Origin: Chlamydiota bacterium
GTDB taxonomy: Bacteria; Chlamydiota; Chlamydiia; Chlamydiales; SM23-39
Direction: 5' to 3'
Length of the DNA: 6,091 nucleotides
NCBI GenBank assembly: GCA_027449725.1
Contig: DAIDLB010000006.1
Coordinates: forward strand, 1-6,091
Below the pieces are notes generated by a model. It was given only the letters and a program-made list of their open reading frames with translations. It ran no database searches and was not told the DNA's origin. The position numbers and the translations under genes were made by a program. The number at the start of each line of letters is the position of its first letter. The first letter of the stretch is position 1. Below are positions 1-5,375 of this stretch, in pieces.

Positions 1-1251
1 CTGGTACTGTTTTTTGGAGACGCGCTCGTAAAAAATCTTCCGCTCGGCCGCTTCCAATTCGACCCGGACGTTGAGGCCGGTTTCAATCTGTTCTTTGAGC
101 GCGCTGGCAATCGAGTGGTCCCTTTCTCCCACAGCATAGAGAAGGGAAAGGACGGGAACATCTTCGCTTGCCATCTCTTCCCTTTCATAGAAGAGGGCGA
201 GAAGGTCTTGGGCCTTCTCTCTATCGCCGTCATTGAAGTAGCCATTTGCGGAGAGCCCCATTGACGGAGGAACAAGGGCTGTGGCAGGAAACTGTCCTCC
301 CTGCAAGATGTGCTCTGTGATCGCTTGCCTGTCGATCGAAAAGGCAAGAGCTCTGCGCGTCAGAGGATGGGAAAGAAAGGGGTGGCTAAGGGTATTGATC
401 CGGAGAAAATAAGTTCCGAGAAGCGGTTTGACCTGCAGATCCCGGCTCTCTTTCAGGTGAGCGACGGAGTCGGGAGGGAGGTTCGAAAGAGGGGAGCCTG
501 CCCAATCAAGCTGCCTATCTTTGTACATCCGCAGCTCCGTCTCCGGACTCACCATCACCATCTCGATCCCCGGCAGCCGGACGTGCGCCGCGTCCCAATA
601 GAGGGAGTTTCTAGCAACCTGGATTTTGCTGGAATGGTTCCAAACGCGCAGCACAAATGGACCGTTGGAAACATAGTTCTCAAGGCTTTCCGTCCAGTTG
701 GACTTTTTAAGTTCGAGAGCGTGAGGAACGGGAAAAAAGGAGGGAGCCGTCAAAAGTTCGAGGAAATAGGGGATCGGCTCTTCCAGCTCGACGATGAGCG
801 TCTCTGCATCCGGCGTCTGGATGGCGATCGAGTCGATAGACGAATCTCCGCTCTTCGCTTCCCTCCCTCCCTTGATGATATAGAGCTGATAAGCCAGGTC
901 GGTCGGAAACGCAGGGTCGAGCGTCCTGCGCCAACTCTCTGCAAAGTCGTAAGAAGTGACGGGAGAGCCGTCAGACCAAAGGGCGGGGCGGAGGTGGAAC
1001 GTATAAGTTTTTCCATCTTCGCTCACCTGCATCTCGCGGGCGAGAGCGAGCTCGGCAGAGCCGTCTTTTCCGATGCGGGAGAGCCCCTCAAAAAGCATAT
1101 GCATGAGCGTGACGGCGTTGAGATCTCTCGCTCGTCTCGGGTCGAGCGATTGCGGCTCGTCTTTGATGTTGATGCGGAGCAGTTTTTTCTGATCCTGGGA
1201 AGAGCTGCAAGCGAGCGTGAAAAGAAGAAGGGCGAGGAGAAGGGGGCGCAT
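1..1251 (-). CDS. oppA: OppA/DppA-type peptide-binding lipoprotein (partial, C-terminus outside window)
   Basis: Extracytoplasmic solute-binding protein of an oligopeptide ABC importer (SBP_bac_5 family), expected to be lipid-anchored and to capture peptides for the permease. 417 codons are visible with no stop; family members are usually about 520-550 residues, so roughly 100 or more C-terminal residues lie beyond base 1. Seen: a hydrophobic leader (residues 4-14) ending in TLAC, a somewhat atypical lipobox with Cys15; the family signature LWSDGSPVTSYDF at 91-103 followed by SWRRTLDP; NGPFVL at 196-201; and RNSLYWD at 214-220, matching the usual 'NGPY.L...RNP.YWD' block. Start: ATG at 1251 has AGGA 5 bases upstream. 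An in-frame ATG at 1257 would overlap that site and is less likely. It is divergent from the NlpC/P60 gene, which suggests murein-peptide uptake, but the ligand cannot be read from sequence. No other importer subunit is visible. Confidence 0.9.
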   Translation of the reverse strand, partial: MRPLLLALLLFTLACSSSQDQKKLLRINIKDEPQSLDPRRARDLNAVTLMHMLFEGLSRIGKDGSAELALAREMQVSEDGKTYTFHLRPALWSDGSPVTSYDFAESWRRTLDPAFPTDLAYQLYIIKGGREAKSGDSSIDSIAIQTPDAETLIVELEEPIPYFLELLTAPSFFPVPHALELKKSNWTESLENYVSNGPFVLRVWNHSSKIQVARNSLYWDAAHVRLPGIEMVMVSPETELRMYKDRQLDWAGSPLSNLPPDSVAHLKESRDLQVKPLLGTYFLRINTLSHPFLSHPLTRRALAFSIDRQAITEHILQGGQFPATALVPPSMGLSANGYFNDGDREKAQDLLALFYEREEMASEDVPVLSLLYAVGERDHSIASALKEQIETGLNVRVELEAAERKIFYERVSKKQYQ

Positions 1252-1278
1252 GGACATCCTAATTTTATTTCGGATAAT
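1251..1278 (+). promoter_or_regulatory. Candidate promoter for the NlpC/P60 gene, overlapping the divergent promoter
   Basis: TGGACA (1251-1256), a 16-bp spacer and GATAAT (1273-1278) form a plausible sigma70-type promoter. The predicted start is near 1285, about 46 bases before the ATG at 1331. The -35 hexamer lies next to the start codon of the leftward gene, and the element occupies the same DNA as the leftward promoter, so the two would compete for polymerase. Sequence match only. Confidence 0.35.
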
Positions 1279-1301
1279 ACCACTGTCAAATTAACTTGCA
1301 A
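1262..1301 (-). promoter_or_regulatory. Candidate sigma70-type promoter(s) for the peptide-binding protein gene
   Basis: Two overlapping candidates read leftwards. (a) TTGCAA (1301-1296), 16-bp spacer, TATTAT (1279-1274), giving a leader of about 16 bases that includes the AGGA ribosome site. (b) A perfect TTGACA (1289-1284), 16-bp spacer, TAAAAT (1267-1262), which would start the transcript almost at the ATG and omit the ribosome site. Candidate (a) fits translation better; (b) fits the consensus better. The short inverted repeat AACTT-GCA-AAGTT (1293-1305) covers the -35 of (a). No experimental support. Confidence 0.4.
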
Positions 1302-1330
1302 AGTTTCCCCGGCTCTGGAAAAAAGTAGAT

Positions 1331-2038
1331 ATGAAAAGCACCATTGAGATCGTCGAGCCCGCCCCTGTGCTGAACATCCAGGAATTCCATCTGGCCTTCA
1401 GCTCCGCCATTCACCCAAAACACTTCGAATTCGTCGCCCTGACCGGCCAAACCTTCGCCGTCGAAGAAATATACCCGCGCCACCACCACGCGATCTACCG
1501 GATCAGCTCGCCCGGCTACAAATCCCGGGACCTCTTTCTCGACAGCCGCTTTACCAAGCCGGCGACAAACGCGCTTCCGATCGCCCCTTTCAATTGGAAG
1601 AGAGAGGAGCTGGCCTCGAAGATGAAGCAGCTGCTCGGCACGCGCTATGTCTGGGGAGGCAACTGGAGCTTAGGGATAAGCCGCATGCTCCACTACTACC
1701 CGCCGCAAAAGCCCCTCGACGAGGCCACGCTTGCCCTCTGGACGCTCTCCGGGGTCGATTGCTCGGGCCTCCTCTACGAAGTCTCAAACGGAACGACTCC
1801 CCGGAACACCTCGGAGCTCGTCCATTTCGGCGAGCCGCTTCCGATTGATTCCACAGACCTTCTTCCGATGGACATGGTTGTCTGGCCGGGGCATGTCTGG
1901 TTTGTTCTCGATAGGGACCATTCAATTGAAAGCAAATCTCCTTTTGGCGTCATTCAGCGCCCTCTTCTCGATCGCCTCGAAGAGACTCGGAAGGAGCGCG
2001 GATCTGCGTTTACGATCCGGCGGTTTTGTTCCCATTGA
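1331..2038 (+). CDS. NlpC/P60 family cysteine peptidase, probable cytosolic murein-peptide endopeptidase
   Basis: 235 residues. The N-terminal ~85 residues are probably an SH3b-like domain (weak). The C-terminal NlpC/P60 domain begins with GTRYVWGGN (103-111) and continues to SGVDCSGL (140-147) with presumed nucleophile Cys144, RNTSEL (158-163), and PGHVWFVLD (186-194) with catalytic His188. Asp143 immediately before the cysteine is the residue that, in YkfC-type enzymes, binds the free amino group of an N-terminal L-Ala. This suggests cleavage of L-Ala-gamma-D-Glu from diaminopimelate in released murein peptides. No signal peptide or transmembrane segment is seen, so it should act in the cytosol. 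Oddities: about 23 extra residues (117-139) lie between the WGG block and the Cys block, and Glu200 occupies the usual third-residue position (often His). The ribosome site is weak (GGAAAAAAG region). Divergent from the peptide-binding lipoprotein gene. The family call is firm; the substrate is inferred. Confidence 0.9.
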   Translation: MKSTIEIVEPAPVLNIQEFHLAFSSAIHPKHFEFVALTGQTFAVEEIYPRHHHAIYRISSPGYKSRDLFLDSRFTKPATNALPIAPFNWKREELASKMKQLLGTRYVWGGNWSLGISRMLHYYPPQKPLDEATLALWTLSGVDCSGLLYEVSNGTTPRNTSELVHFGEPLPIDSTDLLPMDMVVWPGHVWFVLDRDHSIESKSPFGVIQRPLLDRLEETRKERGSAFTIRRFCSH

Positions 2039-2064
2039 TTGATTACGGCTCGATCATCTAAGAT
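2035..2064 (+). promoter_or_regulatory. Candidate promoter for the porin-SDR unit
   Basis: TTGATT (2035-2040, overlapping the NlpC/P60 stop codon), an 18-bp spacer and TAAGAT (2059-2064) would start transcription near 2071, leaving a leader of about 23 bases. The 55-bp gap has no U-tract terminator, so read-through from the peptidase gene is also possible. Confidence 0.35.
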
Positions 2065-2093
2065 GGTGCGAAATCATTTTCTTTGAGGATCCG

Positions 2094-3170
2094 ATGCGAC
2101 TCACACCGACCGTTTGCCTAAGCGCGCTTTTACTCAGCGCCTCTTCCCTGTTTGCCAATGTCAAGGGATGCCGCCCCATCAACAGTTTTGAGCAAGGGTA
2201 TGAACTCCGGCAGAGCCAAATGGCCGCGGCCTACAACGCGCCGGCCCGGATCGATGTGCGGGGGAGCTGGGACCTCTATGTTTCCGGCAGCTACATCTAC
2301 TGGCAGCCCTCCCAGGAAAACCTCGAGCTCGGCATCTCAAATGCCAGCCCGCTCAATCAGCTTCCCATCAACGGAAACGTCGTCAACATGACGTTCAAAT
2401 ATAAGTCGGGATATAAAGTCGCCCTGGCGATCTTCACCGATTCGGACAACTGGGACGGGATGGTCAAATACACGTGGCTCGGTGGCCGCCATAGTGCCGC
2501 TTCGAACGGTCCCTCATACGGCGGCATCCTTCCCTTCTGGGGGCATCCGGATAACGTAGCGGCTGACATCCTCTCCGGCAAGAGCCGCTGGCGCGTCCGT
2601 TTCGATCTCCTCGACATCAACCTGGGGAGAAGCTGCTACGTCGGCACCCAGCTCACCTACCGCCCCTTCTTTGGACTCAGGGCAGCCTGGATCGACCAAA
2701 AATATATCGTCTCCTATACGCCGGCGGCGAGTCCCCGCTACCAGATCCGCTGCACCAACGATTCGTGGGCCCTCGGCCCTGAAGTCGGCTTGGACATGAA
2801 CTACCTTCTGGGCCTCGGCTTCCGCCTCATCGGAAATACCGAAGCCGACCTCGTCTTTACCCGCTATAACCTTCGCATCAAAGAAGAAGACAGCACAAAT
2901 CCTTCCGGGCCTCTTGCGGTCAATTTCAGGCAAAAGAACCTCTTTTACCTCCGCCCGCACCTCGATCTTGAAATGGGCCTTGGATGGGGGATGTATTTCT
3001 CGAACCACAACTACCATATCGACATTTCAGCTCTCTACGGCTTCCAGGTCTTCTGGAGCCAAAACATGTTCCGGATGTTTGTCGACAACGTGGCTGTGGG
3101 AAAAAGCTTTGCGCCGAACGGCGATCTCTATGTCCAGGGAGCGACAGGCACCATCCGGTTTGACTTTTGA
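2094..3170 (+). CDS. MOMP-like outer-membrane beta-barrel protein (Lpg1974/Legionella_OMP type)
   Basis: 358 residues; predicted pore-forming beta-barrel in the outer membrane. Seen: an N-terminal signal peptide (residues 1 to about 21, hydrophobic core SALLLSASSLFA, cleavage after Ala21); alternating aromatic strands such as LYVSGSYIYW (61-70); the family-like blocks FFGLRAAWIDQKY (192-204), WALGPEVGLDMNYLLG (225-240) and LGWGMYFSNHNYHIDIS (296-312); and a C-terminal strand ending GTIRFDF, whose terminal Phe is the usual BAM recognition signal. The mature chain has three cysteines (26, 181, 220), which could allow disulfide cross-linking as in chlamydial envelopes; that is inference. Start: ATG 2094 has GAGG (2085-2088) five bases upstream. 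Immediately followed by the SDR gene with a 4-bp overlap, so the two are very likely co-transcribed. The family is common in environmental Chlamydiota and in Legionella. Confidence 0.86.
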   Translation: MRLTPTVCLSALLLSASSLFANVKGCRPINSFEQGYELRQSQMAAAYNAPARIDVRGSWDLYVSGSYIYWQPSQENLELGISNASPLNQLPINGNVVNMTFKYKSGYKVALAIFTDSDNWDGMVKYTWLGGRHSAASNGPSYGGILPFWGHPDNVAADILSGKSRWRVRFDLLDINLGRSCYVGTQLTYRPFFGLRAAWIDQKYIVSYTPAASPRYQIRCTNDSWALGPEVGLDMNYLLGLGFRLIGNTEADLVFTRYNLRIKEEDSTNPSGPLAVNFRQKNLFYLRPHLDLEMGLGWGMYFSNHNYHIDISALYGFQVFWSQNMFRMFVDNVAVGKSFAPNGDLYVQGATGTIRFDF

Positions 3171-4033
3171 TCAGGCTGCTGCTGCTCTTCGCATTTCCCC
3201 TCTTGGCTAACCCCGTAGCGCTCGTTACGGGCGCATCGAGGGGAGTTGGCCTGGCTGCCGCGGAGCATTTTGCCGAGCAAGGCTACCATGTCTATGGGAC
3301 GATCCGTCCGACCACTCTGCCACCCGCCACGCAAAGCCGGGTCCATTTCCTTCCTGTCGACCTGCTCTCTGAAGCATCGATCCAGTCGGCTGTGGCCGAG
3401 ATCTTGCAGCGAGAGGGCCGGATCGATCTTCTCATCAATAACGCGGGGTATGCGCTTGTAGGTCCTGTCGAGTTTCTGAAAAGAGAAGAGATGCAAGAGC
3501 AAATGGAGATCAATTTCTTTGCTCCAATCCGGATGATCCAGGCCGTGTTGCCCGCCATGCGAGAACAAAAAGCCGGGCGCATCCTCAACATCAGCTCGAC
3601 GAACGCCATCGTCACGCCTCCCTTCGGCAGCCTCTACGCGGCAAGCAAGGCTGCTCTCGAATCTCTCTCCGAATCGCTTGCCGTCGAAGTGGCGCCCTAC
3701 AACATTGCGGTCTCGATCGTCGAGCCCGGCCTCTTGACGACGGAATTTTCGATTTTCCTCGGAACAAAAGACCTCGAGAAGCACCCCTACGAAACCGTGC
3801 TCGAGGAGATTGCATGCTCTATCCGAGAGCGCTCTTCGTATACTGAAATGTGGCCCAGCCAATCGGGAGAAGAGATCGCCCGGATCCTCTTTGAAATCGC
3901 TCAAGATCCGAACCCCAAGCTCCGCTACCAGACAAGCGTTGCTGCGGCGGAAGAGGTCAAGGCCTGTTTGCTCCATCGCGCAGCTGATGCCGCGCATATT
4001 CCGCAGCGCCGAGAAGAGCCGTCAGATCATTGA
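3167..4033 (+). CDS. Short-chain dehydrogenase/reductase (classical SDR, 17beta-HSD-like subgroup)
   Basis: 288 residues; NAD(P)-dependent oxidoreductase of unknown substrate. A complete classical SDR signature is visible: cofactor-binding TGASRGVG (21-28), NNAG (91-94), Asn116, catalytic Ser144, YAASK with Tyr157 and Lys161, and EPGLLTTEF (186-194). The pattern most resembles the 17beta-hydroxysteroid dehydrogenase-like SDRs, a broad and poorly predictive group. The start is uncertain. TTG at 3167 overlaps the porin stop (TTGA) and adds a leucine-rich leader (residues 1-14, ending LLAN) that looks like a signal peptide, odd for a cytosolic enzyme. TTG at 3203 would give a normal N-terminus beginning with MANPVALVTG. 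Neither has a clear ribosome site, so translation probably depends on coupling to the porin. Its last 77 bases overlap the convergent glucokinase gene, making its C-terminal tail (about 264-288) low-complexity and unlike the core fold. Confidence 0.92.
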   Translation: MIRLLLLFAFPLLANPVALVTGASRGVGLAAAEHFAEQGYHVYGTIRPTTLPPATQSRVHFLPVDLLSEASIQSAVAEILQREGRIDLLINNAGYALVGPVEFLKREEMQEQMEINFFAPIRMIQAVLPAMREQKAGRILNISSTNAIVTPPFGSLYAASKAALESLSESLAVEVAPYNIAVSIVEPGLLTTEFSIFLGTKDLEKHPYETVLEEIACSIRERSSYTEMWPSQSGEEIARILFEIAQDPNPKLRYQTSVAAAEEVKACLLHRAADAAHIPQRREEPSDH

Positions 4034-4946
4034 GAATGATCCGGACGGGGATGGTCTCTAAAAGAGCGCGAAACCGCCCCTTGTTGAAAAACGCCTCCAT
4101 GAACGCCCCCTCTTTCATCTTGTCCAAAACATGAGGCGCGATGCCGCCGCCGACATACACGCCGCCTCGGGCGAGAAATTTGAGAGCGAGGTTGCCGGCT
4201 TCGGCGCCATAGAGCGATAAAAACCAGTCGAGCGCGCGAGCGCAACCCGGATCGCGTCCTTGCCTTCCCCATTCGGAGACCAACTGCGCGAGGTCGCGGG
4301 TCTTCTTCTCTTGTTTCAGCTCGGGAGGTTCCACCTCGCGCCGCGTGTGGATGAGAAATTCATACAGGTTTTTCAGTCCCGGACCGGAGACAATCCGCTC
4401 ATACGAGACATGGCTCGAGTAGATTTCGTTCAAATAGACGAGAAGCTCGATCTCCAGCGCATTCCTCGGCGCAAAATCGACATGGCCTCCTTCGCAGGCG
4501 AAGGGGCGGTGCTCTTTTCCATCCCAGTAAAGCCCCGCTTCGCCAAGACCGGTCCCGGCGGCGATCAAGGCGCAATTTCCCTTCTGAGAGAGATCTCCCT
4601 CATGCAGAAGATAAAGATCTTCAGGCTGTAAGACGCGGATGCCCCAACCGTTGGCCTCCAGGTCGTTGATCAGATGAACCGGATCGAGCTGCAAGGAACG
4701 GGCCAACTCTCCGCTATCGACGATCCAGGGGAGGTTCGTCGCTTGGCATTTTCCATTCCGTACAGGGCCTGCGATGCCGAAGCAGGCGGCCTTGAGCCTG
4801 ACCGGATGGGCCTTCAAAAACTTTTGCACGATTGGAAGAAGTTCGGTGTATTCGCGGCTCGAAAAAATCTCTTGCGCATCAGCTTTGTTTCCCTCAAACA
4901 GGGCAAGACGGGTATGCGTGCCTCCGATATCGCCGGCAAGGATCAT
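3957..4946 (-). CDS. glk: Glucokinase (ROK/Glk family, ATP:glucose 6-phosphotransferase)
   Basis: 329 residues, close to the usual ~320 of bacterial Glk. Phosphorylates glucose to glucose 6-phosphate in the cytosol using ATP. Seen: phosphate-1 loop DIGGTHTR (6-13); FGIAGPV (56-62); INDLEANGWG (93-102) with catalytic base Asp95; GTGLG (131-135); EGGHVDFAP (152-160) with sugar-binding Glu152 and His155; YERIVSGPGL (182-191) with Glu183; and the adenosine motif GGVYVGGGIAP (261-271). The conserved end LNDLTALLGAAEYA falls about 10 residues before the stop. Start: ATG 4946 has GGAG (4957-4954) seven bases upstream; a GTG at 4997 would add 17 residues from within a hairpin and is rejected. Glucokinase is absent from Chlamydiaceae, which import glucose 6-phosphate, but present in several environmental chlamydiae. 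The gene is convergent with, and overlaps by 77 bp, the SDR gene. Confidence 0.95.
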   Translation of the reverse strand: MILAGDIGGTHTRLALFEGNKADAQEIFSSREYTELLPIVQKFLKAHPVRLKAACFGIAGPVRNGKCQATNLPWIVDSGELARSLQLDPVHLINDLEANGWGIRVLQPEDLYLLHEGDLSQKGNCALIAAGTGLGEAGLYWDGKEHRPFACEGGHVDFAPRNALEIELLVYLNEIYSSHVSYERIVSGPGLKNLYEFLIHTRREVEPPELKQEKKTRDLAQLVSEWGRQGRDPGCARALDWFLSLYGAEAGNLALKFLARGGVYVGGGIAPHVLDKMKEGAFMEAFFNKGRFRALLETIPVRIILNDLTALLGAAEYARHQLRDGANRP

Positions 4947-4966
4947 CGAAAAACTCCAGACTTGAC

Positions 4967-4996
4967 TGAGGGGGCGTCTAGGTAGACGCCCTCTCA
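4967..4996. other. Strong stem-loop between the small-membrane-protein operon and glk
   Basis: Arms 4967-4979 and 4984-4996 form a 13-bp stem with a 4-base loop (AGGT); the core GGGCGTCT/AGACGCCC is perfect. One pair (4971/4992) is G-U in rightward RNA but a C-A mismatch in leftward RNA. No U-tract follows on either strand, so a classical intrinsic terminator is not supported. It lies 3' of the small-membrane-protein operon and in the presumed 5' region of glk, about 20 bases upstream of its ATG. Confidence 0.6.
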
Positions 4997-5013
4997 CATT
5001 GCGATATAATCGA

Positions 5014-5033
5014 TCTCGTCATTCTTGACGAGA
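5014..5033. other. Perfect 8-bp stem-loop spanning the stop codon of the second small membrane protein
   Basis: TCTCGTCA (5014-5021) and TGACGAGA (5026-5033) are perfect inverted repeats around a 4-base loop. The leftward gene's TGA stop (5021-5019) is inside the second arm as transcribed. The following leftward sequence (CGATTATATCG) is AT-rich but not a T-run. It may act with the larger hairpin at 4967-4996 as a transcript end or RNA-stability element. Role inferred. Confidence 0.45.
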
Positions 5034-5375
5034 AGGAGCTGCCCGTTGCGTTCTCCATTCCGCCATCAATCTGGCTTCTTCTTCGTTAGCCAAGTTCAAG
5101 CAATGATTCGCAATCAATATGCTACCGCCAAATGCGCCCACTCCAACACCAGCCCAGACTCCGGAGATCACGGTATTTAGAAGCGAATCGTCCTCAGCCT
5201 TTTGAAGAGATCTAAAAGACGCAAATGCATACGTTGTCAATATAACAGGCGGAAGTATACGAACCATTGTTTTGAGAGTGATAATACTGGAAATTTTTGC
5301 ATTCGCAAAAAACTCGCTATTTAAAGCATACTGAACCAAGCTGTTTATTTGACTGGACGCAGAGTGAATGCTCAT
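5019..5375 (-). CDS. Unrecognised small membrane protein with glycine-zipper hairpin (second gene of operon)
   Basis: 118 residues; no family recognised. Two hydrophobic segments are seen: about 36-53 (VRILPPVILTTYAFASF) and about 68-90 (VISGVWAGVGVGAFGGSILIA), joined by a short charged loop (RSLQKAEDD). The second segment has Gly at 72, 76, 80 and 84, a strict GxxxG ladder that favours tight helix packing. The C-terminal tail (95-118) is charged and polar. No signal peptide is evident. The ATG overlaps the TAA of the preceding gene by one base (TAATG), and a strong ribosome site GGGAGG lies 6 bases upstream, so the two are co-translated. Two closely spaced hydrophobic segments resemble the bilobed topology of chlamydial inclusion-membrane (Inc) proteins, but this is topology only. 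Base composition is lower in GC than the preceding 5 kb. Being in a coupled pair with good ribosome sites supports a real gene; function is unknown. Confidence 0.72.
   Translation of the reverse strand: MSIHSASSQINSLVQYALNSEFFANAKISSIITLKTMVRILPPVILTTYAFASFRSLQKAEDDSLLNTVISGVWAGVGVGAFGGSILIANHCLNLANEEEARLMAEWRTQRAAPSRQE

Noticed and set aside
310..1347. Long rightward open frame (345 codons) antisense to the peptide-binding gene
   Set aside because: Its product is low-complexity, Arg/Gly/Val-rich and matches nothing; the opposite strand encodes a clear OppA-type protein. It is a side effect of GC-rich codon use.
2514..3017. Leftward open frame (167 codons) antisense to the porin
   Set aside because: No domain and no ribosome site; the porin frame has signal peptide, family blocks and C-terminal Phe.
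3128..3997. Leftward open frame (289 codons) antisense to the SDR
   Set aside because: The SDR strand has a full set of catalytic and cofactor motifs; the antisense product is Arg/Asp-rich with no recognisable domain.
4967..4996. Intrinsic transcription terminator
   Set aside because: Strong stem, but no run of T follows on either strand, so I list it only as a stem-loop.
4947..4997. GTG start at 4997 adding 17 residues to glucokinase
   Set aside because: The extension comes from the hairpin, and Glk proteins begin directly with the phosphate loop; ATG 4946 has its own GGAG site.
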